Shown piece by piece: positions 1 to 5,971 of a stretch of 25,643 bases of DNA. The notes under the pieces were generated by a model. It was not told the DNA's origin. It saw nothing but the letters and a program-made list of their open reading frames with translations, and searched no databases. Location: NCBI RefSeq assembly GCF_947253395.1, contig NZ_CAMXYY010000015.1, positions 1 to 25,643 on the forward strand, in the 5' to 3' direction. Every line of letters begins with the position of its first letter. The first letter of the stretch is position 1. This stretch comes from an uncultured Olegusella sp. (lineage in GTDB: Bacteria; Actinomycetota; Coriobacteriia; Coriobacteriales; Atopobiaceae). A program made the translations under genes and the position numbers.

Positions 1-48
1 TACACCCATAAGGTTTCGTCGGCAGCGTCAGATGTGTATAAGAGACAG
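1..48 (+). other. Illumina Nextera adapter remnant (not biological)
   Basis: Bases 1-5 (TACAC) are the last bases of the P5 oligo. Bases 6-15 (CCATAAGGTT) sit where a 10-nt i5 index belongs. Bases 16-29 (TCGTCGGCAGCGTC) are the Nextera read-1 overhang, and 30-48 (AGATGTGTATAAGAGACAG) are the Tn5 mosaic end. The order and spacing are exactly those of a tagmentation library molecule. The genuine sequence therefore begins at 49. Confidence 0.97.
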
Positions 49-138
49 CTATCAGTGTTTCCGCTGGTAGGAGCCTTATTTTATGTAATTTGAATGTGTA
101 GGAATTGTGTACAAGGCGCATAAATACGCATAGAATCG

Positions 139-166
139 CACATGTTTAACACATGATTAGCACATG
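139..166. repeat. Three CACATG motifs at 11-bp spacing
   Basis: CACATG occurs at 139-144, 150-155 and 161-166, each start exactly 11 bp from the next, so all copies lie on about the same face of the helix. Helically phased short repeats are typical of multiple protein-binding sites, for example integrase arm sites or a regulator array. No protein can be assigned from this window. Confidence 0.5.
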
Positions 167-189
167 AAGACAGCATAAACATAGCAAAT

Positions 190-224
190 AAAAAATGCCC
201 CACCCTCGCAATGGAGGGTAGGGC
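190..224 (-). terminator. Rho-independent terminator of the late/lysis operon
   Basis: On the minus strand the stem GCCCTACCCTCC pairs with GAGGGTGGGGC around a short AT-containing loop (197-224), with one mismatch. It is followed by six T residues (A-tract at 190-195 on the plus strand). It lies about 80 bp after the amidase stop codon, so it closes the minus-strand late operon. Confidence 0.85.
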
Positions 225-230
225 AACGTG

Positions 231-280
231 GTACAAAATGGTACAAAATGGTACAAAATGGTACAAAATGGTACAACGTG
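231..280. repeat. Tandem decamer array GTACAAAATG
   Basis: Four identical copies of GTACAAAATG fill 231-270. A fifth, diverged copy (GTACAACGTG) is at 271-280, and the preceding decamer (221-230) ends in the same AACGTG. Each unit carries a GTAC palindrome. The 10-bp period without spacers excludes a CRISPR array. It may be a protein-binding array or simply slippage. Confidence 0.9.
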
Positions 281-304
281 ACTCGTTACTGGTTTAAGGG
301 TTTG

Positions 305-1186
305 TCAGAGCTTGTCAGAGCTATTCAGCCTGCGCTGTAAGGCCTTTGCGCTTTGTGGGCCAAAGTAGCCATCAGCATCAATACCGAGCCATCTTTGCAC
401 TGCACGCGAGGTTCCTTTGCCCCAGAAGCCATCTGCGCTTGCGCCTACCTTGCGCTGTAAAGCCTTGACGCAAAGTGAACCCTGCGCCCTGTATGACCAC
501 TCCCAGCTAGACGTAGAAGAAGGCACATACCGCTTATTTGGTGTGTATTGCGATGAAACAATACCGTCTACAGGCGTACCACAGTAGCGCTGTAAGGCCT
601 TGATAGTAGCAGGGCCAAAGTAGCCGTCTATATCAAGCTTTGCAGCCTTGGCTTTAGGTGCTGGTTTGACATGGGGCTTAGCTGAGGGCTTTCCACCTGT
701 AATGACCTTATGTAAAGCCGCCCACTTAGCGCCAGTAGGATCTTCCCCATTTGGCGCATAGGGATACGGACACGCCTTGCGCGATGCATCGTAGTGGCGC
801 ACAACACGCGATGCGGGAACCCCAAACTTACCCATAAGCTGCTGCACAAGTGCCGTGAGGTAGCCGATTTCAGTCTGTGTGTAAGGCCCGCCGTTATTGC
901 AGACCTCGATGCCGATGGAGTTTTGGTTCGTGATTCCGTAGCGCCCACGTCCATCTCCCACGTGCCACGTGGCGGACTTTGTGGGGTCGGCGTATTCCCA
1001 GATACCCGCGTCATCAATAAAATAATGCGCCGACGCCGCGCGATATCCTCTTGAAAAGTAGATGCAGTTTGCTTTGGCCGAGCCTTCCCGGCTCGAGCCA
1101 CTGCCCGTGTAATGCACAACGATATAGCGAATATCTCCTGTGCGTGGGACGATGTTTAGCGTCCCGTGATGTTTATTTATGTACAC
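305..1186 (-). CDS. Endolysin: N-acetylmuramoyl-L-alanine amidase with peptidoglycan-binding repeats
   Basis: This 293-aa protein is the phage endolysin, which cleaves the amide bond between MurNAc and L-alanine at the end of infection. Residues about 15-160 form an Amidase_2 domain. The zinc ligands are likely H25 (VVHYTGS), H131 (RHYDASRKACPYP) and C139, with H54 and E94 also in conserved positions. A Lys/Pro/Ala linker (about 165-183) leads to peptidoglycan-binding repeats, seen as DGYFGPATIKALQRY at 187-201, KALQRKVGASADGFWG at 241-256 and DGYFGPQSAKALQRR at 272-286. The start is GTG, with GGAG six bases upstream. There is no signal peptide, so export relies on the holin genes just upstream. 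It is the last gene before the operon terminator. Confidence 0.93.
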   Translation of the reverse strand: MYINKHHGTLNIVPRTGDIRYIVVHYTGSGSSREGSAKANCIYFSRGYRAASAHYFIDDAGIWEYADPTKSATWHVGDGRGRYGITNQNSIGIEVCNNGGPYTQTEIGYLTALVQQLMGKFGVPASRVVRHYDASRKACPYPYAPNGEDPTGAKWAALHKVITGGKPSAKPHVKPAPKAKAAKLDIDGYFGPATIKALQRYCGTPVDGIVSSQYTPNKRYVPSSTSSWEWSYRAQGSLCVKALQRKVGASADGFWGKGTSRAVQRWLGIDADGYFGPQSAKALQRRLNSSDKL

Positions 1187-1195
1187 GTCTGTCTC

Positions 1196-1315
1196 CTAGC
1201 TTGCGATATAGACAATGAGCGCGATGCCGACAATGAGAAATGCCACTAAAAAGAGCAGCACAGCAGTCCCCACTGCCGCTATCTCATCGCGCTCATCTTG
1301 GTGATACGGCCCCAT
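1196..1315 (-). CDS. Small single-span membrane protein in the lysis cassette
   Basis: This 39-aa gene fills the gap between holin and endolysin. It starts with ATG at 1315 inside the TAATG overlap with the holin stop, with GAGGAG just upstream. A charged N-terminus (MGPYHQDERDEIA) is followed by one long hydrophobic segment (about residues 17-37, rich in V, L, I, A) and no cytoplasmic tail. A protein of this shape could be a second holin, an antiholin or a pinholin-like partner. Small-ORF size makes the assignment uncertain, but the overlap, ribosome binding site and position between lysis genes support a real gene. I recognise no family. Confidence 0.7.
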   Translation of the reverse strand: MGPYHQDERDEIAAVGTAVLLFLVAFLIVGIALIVYIAS

Positions 1316-1590
1316 TACTCCTCATCGCCTAGGTGCCGAGGCTTAGGTGCGTCATAGGTCATCGCTAAGTAAGAATCGCTCACGCCTGCTGTGGTGGGGT
1401 CGGTGACTACGCCCAGAATGGTAAGCACTGCGAAAAGTGCATTGACAATAGCAATGAGCTGGCTATTTATCCCCTCAATTTCAAATTTGTAGCCAAAAGG
1501 TGCTGCCACTACCTGCGCAAGCAAAAGCAGCGCGGGAATGAGCGCTAGCCAAAAGTTGATGTTCTTAATGCGTACAGTCCAGTTAATCAT
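1315..1590 (-). CDS. Phage holin, phi-LC3 family
   Basis: This 91-aa holin forms membrane lesions that release the endolysin. The sequence fits Phage_holin_1 (phi-LC3) closely. It starts MINWTVRIKNINFWLALIPA, has one transmembrane segment at about 13-30, a short loop with FGYKFEIEG, a second segment (IVNALFAVLTILGVV), then the family-typical DPTTAGVSDSYLAMTYDAP. I chose ATG at 1590 because GGAGATCACG lies just ahead. An ATG 12 bases further upstream lacks a good ribosome binding site. The stop overlaps the next gene as TAATG. Confidence 0.92.
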   Translation of the reverse strand: MINWTVRIKNINFWLALIPALLLLAQVVAAPFGYKFEIEGINSQLIAIVNALFAVLTILGVVTDPTTAGVSDSYLAMTYDAPKPRHLGDEE

Positions 1591-1607
1591 CGTGATCTCC
1601 ATCTCTT

Positions 1608-1904
1608 TTATGTGGGTAATCCAATCCTTGTAAGTGCCGCTGCAAGTATTGCTGCAACAAGCAGCGCAATAACTTGCTTTACCAAGTCCTCCCAGCGCTG
1701 TGCTGGTTTGTCGTGTACCGCGTCTAATTTGCCGTCAATCTTGCTCACGGTTGAATCAATGCGTCCCAGCGTGGTGGTGATAGTTGCTTCACTAATGCGC
1801 AATGAGTCGATTTCTTCCCCGTGCTTGGCAATTCGTCTCTCATGCCCATTCAGACGCGATTCAACCACCGTGAGCCGCGATTCGAGGTTGTCAACATCTG
1901 CCAT
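1608..1904 (-). CDS. XhlA-like hemolysin/holin-associated protein
   Basis: This 98-aa protein has the XhlA layout. An N-terminal coiled coil of about 60 residues (MADVDNLESRLTVVESRL, then repeated heptads through IDSTVSKIDGKLDAV) is followed by WEDLVKQV and a single C-terminal transmembrane segment (about 76-96). In Bacillus PBSX, XhlA works with the holin XhlB and the amidase to lyse the cell. Here the same trio is present in order. The Shine-Dalgarno sequence is a 10-base perfect match, suggesting high expression. It is the first gene of the lysis block. Confidence 0.87.
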   Translation of the reverse strand: MADVDNLESRLTVVESRLNGHERRIAKHGEEIDSLRISEATITTTLGRIDSTVSKIDGKLDAVHDKPAQRWEDLVKQVIALLVAAILAAALTRIGLPT

Positions 1905-1906
1905 AC

Positions 1907-1916
1907 ATCACCTCCT
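1907..1916 (-). promoter_or_regulatory. Full-length Shine-Dalgarno of the XhlA-like gene
   Basis: On the minus strand this reads AGGAGGTGAT, complementary to the whole anti-Shine-Dalgarno tail of 16S rRNA, and ends two bases before the ATG. It sets the start of the XhlA-like gene at 1904. Confidence 0.85.
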
Positions 1917-1930
1917 GCGCAATATAAATA

Positions 1931-1950
1931 AGCCGCCCTTTCGAGCGGCT
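1931..1950. terminator. Hairpin between tail and lysis genes, probable weak or bidirectional terminator
   Basis: AGCCGC (1931-1936) pairs perfectly with GCGGCT (1945-1950) around an 8-nt loop. On the minus strand it is followed by TTATTTATAT, a weak U-rich tail. On the plus strand it is followed by TTTGTTGATACTTTTT. It may lower read-through from the tail genes into the lysis genes, or stop antisense transcription. Confidence 0.55.
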
Positions 1951-1986
1951 TTGTTGATACTTTTTGGCGATTTATATAAATAAGGA

Positions 1987-2601
1987 CTACTTCAGCTCGT
2001 CCCAACCAAGAGATCCAGGCTCCCAGCGATTGTCGCTATAGGTGCTAATCCAGTTTTTGCCGTTGTGCGTGACCTTATCGCCTTTTTTGTATCCGTCTCC
2101 TGTAGGTCGTACCCACTCAGGGTAGGCTTGCACCTCAGTCACGATAGCGAAAAGCGTACTTGCATGAGTAGGCTCCCAGCCAACTTTTGAGCTGTGGTCT
2201 TTCGTCACCTTGTAAAGCGTGCCTTGATAGCTCAGGCGCTCCCCCATCTTGTACTCCGCGCCTTCTGTCCATACGGGGAAAAGCGCCACGGCTCCAAGTG
2301 CCACTTTGTCAGGGATATCTGCAAGCTTAATTGCCTTTGTAATTGCAGCCCTTAGAGCTTTCAGCTGCGCTTCTGGTGCAAGCTCAGCGATTGCCTGCTC
2401 CTGCTTGTGAGCGTCTAGCAGCTCTTGCAAGTGCTCCGTGATATAGGCGGTTGTGGCATGCTCGCCTGTGACAGTAAAAGCGTAAACGTCTTGCTTTTCC
2501 GTGCCGTCATCGCGCTTTATTGTTTCAAGCAGACAAAGCTCTACGGTGGTTAGTGCTTCCCCTGCAACACCATTCATTACCCAGTTTGTAATCTCTATCA
2601 T
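1987..2601 (-). CDS. Tail-tip protein with two carbohydrate-binding (CBM5/12-like) modules
   Basis: This 204-aa protein has an N-terminal helical part (about 1-105) and two C-terminal modules that resemble chitin-binding type 3/CBM5/12 folds. The first is at about 110-155 (WTEGAEYKMGERLSYQGTLYKV...GWEP). The second is at about 162-204 (EWVRPTGDGYKKGDKVTHNG...WEPGSLGW). Both carry the conserved Y..G..V...G..Y/W pattern and a closing Trp. Sited after the tail fibre and before the lysis genes, it probably binds cell-surface glycans during adsorption. I chose ATG at 2601, preceded by TAGGAGACGCA. An upstream frame to 2631 would overlap the fibre gene and lacks a ribosome binding site. Confidence 0.75.
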   Translation of the reverse strand: MIEITNWVMNGVAGEALTTVELCLLETIKRDDGTEKQDVYAFTVTGEHATTAYITEHLQELLDAHKQEQAIAELAPEAQLKALRAAITKAIKLADIPDKVALGAVALFPVWTEGAEYKMGERLSYQGTLYKVTKDHSSKVGWEPTHASTLFAIVTEVQAYPEWVRPTGDGYKKGDKVTHNGKNWISTYSDNRWEPGSLGWDELK

Positions 2602-2609
2602 TGCGTCTC

Positions 2610-4067
2610 CTACTTGTAACCAATGACACATGTAATACCTATAGCGTCATATCTGTGTACAACAACGTTTGTCGAGCCATTTACAAGCGATATCTCGCCT
2701 GTAGCAAAGTCTCCCCTGCGCTGCACTGTGTTAATTGTGGTTCCGCTTGCCATATAGACTTTCGTCTTTACAATTCCTCTCCATGCAGGGTTCGTTTCAG
2801 ACTGTGGCGCTACGATTGAGGACTGGCAAATAAAAGTTTTACCGTTCGGGTTGCGCACTTTGACCATGCCGCCCGCGTCTCCATCGTTGGTCGAAAAATA
2901 CACCTCAATACAACGATAGTTTGCAAGACTGTCTGATAGCGTTACGGGCCCACCAAGCCTCGGTGTTTGACTTTCGTACAAGACAACTCCGCAATTAAAA
3001 AGCTGCGTAATTACACCTTGCCCATTGTCATAAGACACATTGCTGCCGTCTTTTAGCAGTACGGGAAAGCCAGCGCTGTAAAGTCCGCTTGTGACTCCAT
3101 CAGGAACATGAGCGCCAAAAGACGCCGCATGACCCCCGCGCAAAAATTCCAGTGGTACGAAACTTTGTGAGATAAAGCCTATTTGCGATACGCCTTGCGT
3201 TCTGTCGCTAAAGCTAACTAGCAGGTCGTATGATTCAGCGACACTAAAGTCAGCAAGTATCGCCGACCAATCGCCAGAAACGTCTGTGACCTCTTCGGAT
3301 AGCACCTGCGCATATGCGCCTGTGTTGTGCTTGCGCTTTTGTACTGTGATAACGCCGCCGCTTACACCAGCCTGCTTTACCTCGTAATGGCAAGAAATTT
3401 TAGCGTGCGTGCCCTCATCGTCTGGTATTCCGCTCTCATCACATCGCTGCGCGGATACGTCTGTGAGCGCGGGTCTTACCCAAGCCAGTTTCCAATTTGC
3501 TGTAAGTGTGACGTCTGCATCAGGGTCGTACCTGTCCCCTGGTCTGTAGTGCCTACCTCCTCCTGTCCAGTCCACAAACTCATAGAGTGGTCGGGTGGGT
3601 GTGCTTTTGTGAATGTAAAGCTGGTATCCATACCATTTCGTGAGATTAGGAAAATTTCCGCTGCCGCCATTAAGGTTAAATTTAACCGTGTGCCTAGCAA
3701 GGCTCGGGATAGTGACGGTGACACTACCAGAAGATGTGCCGTTGCAATACCCAGAGCTGTTTTTGACGCTATAACGGATGGTGGTACTAAAGTCGCCTTG
3801 TTTGCGTGCTATCTTGACTGTCTTATCAATCAGGCGTCTTGATTGTGACGATAGGTGGTCAGTGTGAAAACCGCCATTATAGCCGCCATTACCGCCAGCG
3901 CTGCTAAAACTTGCAGATATGCCGCTACTAATGCTAAAGCCCCATGAGATTGAGCACATGTAGACGCGTACGCGCACGTTTGCGTTTCTGTTGTCTGCAT
4001 CAAGACTTACATCAACGGTGCAGCTGCTGCGCCAATGTTGGCTTTGATTGCCATATGTTGTTGGCAT
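2610..4067 (-). CDS. Tail fibre/receptor-binding protein with InlB-type B-repeat
   Basis: This 485-aa protein lies at the tail-fibre position. The N-terminal 120 residues are Ser/Gly-rich beta-structured sequence. Residues about 126-194 match the Listeria-Bacteroides (InlB B-repeat, Flg_new) pattern: HTVKFNLNGGSG, then Y..P..P.R..YEFVDWTGGG, and DPDADVTLTANWK. The middle (about 215-310) looks like an Ig/fibronectin-type region. The C-terminal part contains phage-type SFGAHVPDGVTSGLY and LLKDGSNVSYDNG and ends in beta-rich sequence. Known B-repeats occur in bacterial surface adhesins, so this module probably contributes to adhesion. The gene overlaps its upstream neighbour by one base. Confidence 0.75.
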   Translation of the reverse strand: MPTTYGNQSQHWRSSCTVDVSLDADNRNANVRVRVYMCSISWGFSISSGISASFSSAGGNGGYNGGFHTDHLSSQSRRLIDKTVKIARKQGDFSTTIRYSVKNSSGYCNGTSSGSVTVTIPSLARHTVKFNLNGGSGNFPNLTKWYGYQLYIHKSTPTRPLYEFVDWTGGGRHYRPGDRYDPDADVTLTANWKLAWVRPALTDVSAQRCDESGIPDDEGTHAKISCHYEVKQAGVSGGVITVQKRKHNTGAYAQVLSEEVTDVSGDWSAILADFSVAESYDLLVSFSDRTQGVSQIGFISQSFVPLEFLRGGHAASFGAHVPDGVTSGLYSAGFPVLLKDGSNVSYDNGQGVITQLFNCGVVLYESQTPRLGGPVTLSDSLANYRCIEVYFSTNDGDAGGMVKVRNPNGKTFICQSSIVAPQSETNPAWRGIVKTKVYMASGTTINTVQRRGDFATGEISLVNGSTNVVVHRYDAIGITCVIGYK

Positions 4068-4879
4068 TACTCATCACCTGCGTATTTCAGGACTAGATTG
4101 CCGCCTGTCGTGGTTGTAAAAACCCACGGCCCAATGCTTACAAGCTCAGACGCAAGTTTAGGCGCTTCAAAAGAGTCGCCAGACGCACTCGCAAGCTTTA
4201 CATCGCCGTTGTAAAAGCCCAACTCGCGGTTCGTAATGCGCGTCTTAAATTCGCTCGTGCTTTCACCCAGCTCAGCGCCCTCTTCGTCAAAACGAAACCA
4301 ATTCTTGCGCGTTGTAATCTCGTCATTAAGCTGCGTTGCAAGCTCATCTTGCCCTTCAATCCGTGACGCGGTTTCTGCATCGAGCTGTGCGCCCAAGTTT
4401 GCAAGAGCATCATCTGTGGTCATGCGCGTTTCGGCTTCAAGGGTAATGGCATCCTCAGCATCTACAATGCGCGTCTCAACGCTGATAATACGCGGTTTAA
4501 TCTCGTCTACATCCTGCTTTGCAGCAGCCGCTGTGGTTTGCGCTGTGGTTGCTTTTTCGTCTGCTGCAACAACTTCGGTATGCGTCCTATCGCCACCGCC
4601 TACTACACCTGTGACCGTACAAGTCATGCCACGACCTCTAGCGCCTGTCATCGTGACGCTCACAATGTCTCCTGCGCGAACTTCACACGTGCACTCAGCT
4701 TCGACCTCTTGCACATCATCTTCGGTGATTGACTCGCCGCCAAGGTCAATCATCACCAAGCCATCAGCTGAATCGCTCACGGCTTCGGCAATAGTGGTCA
4801 CGTCTCCCACGGTAGGTGTTGCGGTTTCTTGCCTATCATGCTTGCCAAAAATGCTTGCAGAAGCTTCTATTCCGTCCAC
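4067..4879 (-). CDS. Coiled-coil minor tail/baseplate protein
   Basis: This 270-aa acidic protein has a beta-structured N-terminal part (about 1-95, with CEVRAGDIVSVTMTGARGRG). A long Ala/Glu/Thr-rich coiled coil follows (about 100-190, TTAQTTAAAAKQDVDEIKP and following heptads). The C-terminal piece (FDEEGAELGESTSEFKTRI, then ELGFYNGDVKLA) resembles ends of siphophage Gp58-like tail proteins. Its place between the hub gene and the fibre gene suggests a connector that links fibres to the tail tip, probably as a trimer. It abuts the hub gene directly and overlaps the fibre gene by one base. The family call is by context and pattern only. Confidence 0.7.
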   Translation of the reverse strand: MDGIEASASIFGKHDRQETATPTVGDVTTIAEAVSDSADGLVMIDLGGESITEDDVQEVEAECTCEVRAGDIVSVTMTGARGRGMTCTVTGVVGGGDRTHTEVVAADEKATTAQTTAAAAKQDVDEIKPRIISVETRIVDAEDAITLEAETRMTTDDALANLGAQLDAETASRIEGQDELATQLNDEITTRKNWFRFDEEGAELGESTSEFKTRITNRELGFYNGDVKLASASGDSFEAPKLASELVSIGPWVFTTTTGGNLVLKYAGDE

Positions 4880-5968
4880 CTACACCAACTCCAAAGTAAG
4901 CTGTTTTATCCAGCTATCACACCGTGCTTCTACAGTCTTTACTAGCCACTTCGACTTTTGCCCCGCGCGGTTGTAAAACTCAATCATGTTCCCTGCGACA
5001 ATAGGTGCCCACATAATCTCAAGAGTAAGTTCAATTCCGCGTGCTGCATCTTCTCCGCTGTATCCACGCGCTTTGTTGGTTGCCTGTGCCGTTGTCTCAG
5101 GTTTAAGGTCTGATTCTTCGTGTACGTTTGTACGGGTAAAGCCACGTTTAGCAGAGCTTGCTGCATGAGTAGCGGGAAGCGTGTATGAACCAAAAATGTA
5201 TTGCTCAGACTTGCCGCTCGTCTTTGTGTGCTGAACTACCGTGCGGTTGTAGGCTTCACCAGTTGAATCTTCGTAGACGTTATCCGTTGTAAGGATAATC
5301 GAGCGCTTGTCTCTTTCGTCAAGTATCCAGTCTGCCGACCGTGAGCGCGGGACTATGTATTTAGAAAACGTCAAGCGCCCATGCCCGTCCACATCCATCC
5401 TCGCGCCTGCCACCTTGCAAGCGTCAAATAGAAAGCCGCTAAATGCGGCCTCAGATGGTAGGAAAGCAACTGTTTTGCCGTAGGCGCGATCACGATATGA
5501 AGGTAAAAATACCGCTTGCTTTTGGCAAACTTTACACGCGCGTTGTATTGCTTTTTTAGCGCTCGTACCTTTGCCTACCGTCCACCTGCTGCCCAGCCTA
5601 TCCTCAGATATCGCCCAGATAGCAGACTGTAGGGTAAACGTTGTAATATCTCCCGACCTATCGTATGAGCGGTGAGATACGCAAAATGTACCCAGCTCTT
5701 CTCGCCGTGGTTTTTTATAGTTCGTATCGTGTGCGGGAATAACATCAAGTGTAAGGCGTATCCACCACACACTACAGTTGCCTTTAACTGAAAGCTCAGC
5801 AGACACGCGCGTGTCACTGCGATAGCCATACGTTAAGGCGCAAGTATCAGGCATAACGCCATCAATCTCACGCCTTACCTTATTTATGTTATGCGGGTCA
5901 ATCTCATACGCCCTCAGCTCAAACGTGGTAGCAGAATCACGCCAGATATCAGCTATTTTTTGTGCCAT
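4880..5968 (-). CDS. Tail hub / tail-associated protein (Tal, gp27-like)
   Basis: This 362-aa protein follows the distal-tail gene and precedes the coiled-coil tail gene, the usual slot for the tail hub that caps the tail tube. It begins MAQKIADIWRDSATTFELRA and includes FTLQSAIWAISEDRLG, the gp27-like LTFSKYIVPRSRSADWI segment, and a C-terminal part (IVAGNMIEFYNRAGQKSKW) that looks like the OB/beta region of baseplate hub proteins. No peptidase or lysozyme domain is visible, and the protein is short for a Tal carrying enzymatic extensions. Assignment rests mainly on gene order. Confidence 0.72.
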   Translation of the reverse strand: MAQKIADIWRDSATTFELRAYEIDPHNINKVRREIDGVMPDTCALTYGYRSDTRVSAELSVKGNCSVWWIRLTLDVIPAHDTNYKKPRREELGTFCVSHRSYDRSGDITTFTLQSAIWAISEDRLGSRWTVGKGTSAKKAIQRACKVCQKQAVFLPSYRDRAYGKTVAFLPSEAAFSGFLFDACKVAGARMDVDGHGRLTFSKYIVPRSRSADWILDERDKRSIILTTDNVYEDSTGEAYNRTVVQHTKTSGKSEQYIFGSYTLPATHAASSAKRGFTRTNVHEESDLKPETTAQATNKARGYSGEDAARGIELTLEIMWAPIVAGNMIEFYNRAGQKSKWLVKTVEARCDSWIKQLTLELV

Positions 5969-5971
5969 CTG

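Larger units (their letters stand above)
49..304. other. Non-coding left end with short repeats and a terminator
   Basis: I see no convincing gene here. A 61-codon minus-strand reading frame at 81-266 runs through the repeats and the terminator, lacks a ribosome binding site and looks spurious. The stretch holds three CACATG motifs spaced 11 bp apart, the late-operon terminator, and a decamer array. It may approach a phage attachment or control region, but the sequence stops at the adapter, so this cannot be judged. Confidence 0.5.

Noticed and set aside
81..266. 61-codon minus-strand open frame at the left end
   Set aside because: It runs through the decamer repeats and the operon terminator, lacks a ribosome binding site and resembles no protein.
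231..280. CRISPR-like array
   Set aside because: Units are only 10 bp, contiguous and without spacers.
4236..4976. Plus-strand open frame of 246 codons opposite the coiled-coil tail gene
   Set aside because: Shadow of an Ala/Glu-rich gene. No ribosome site or domain is visible.
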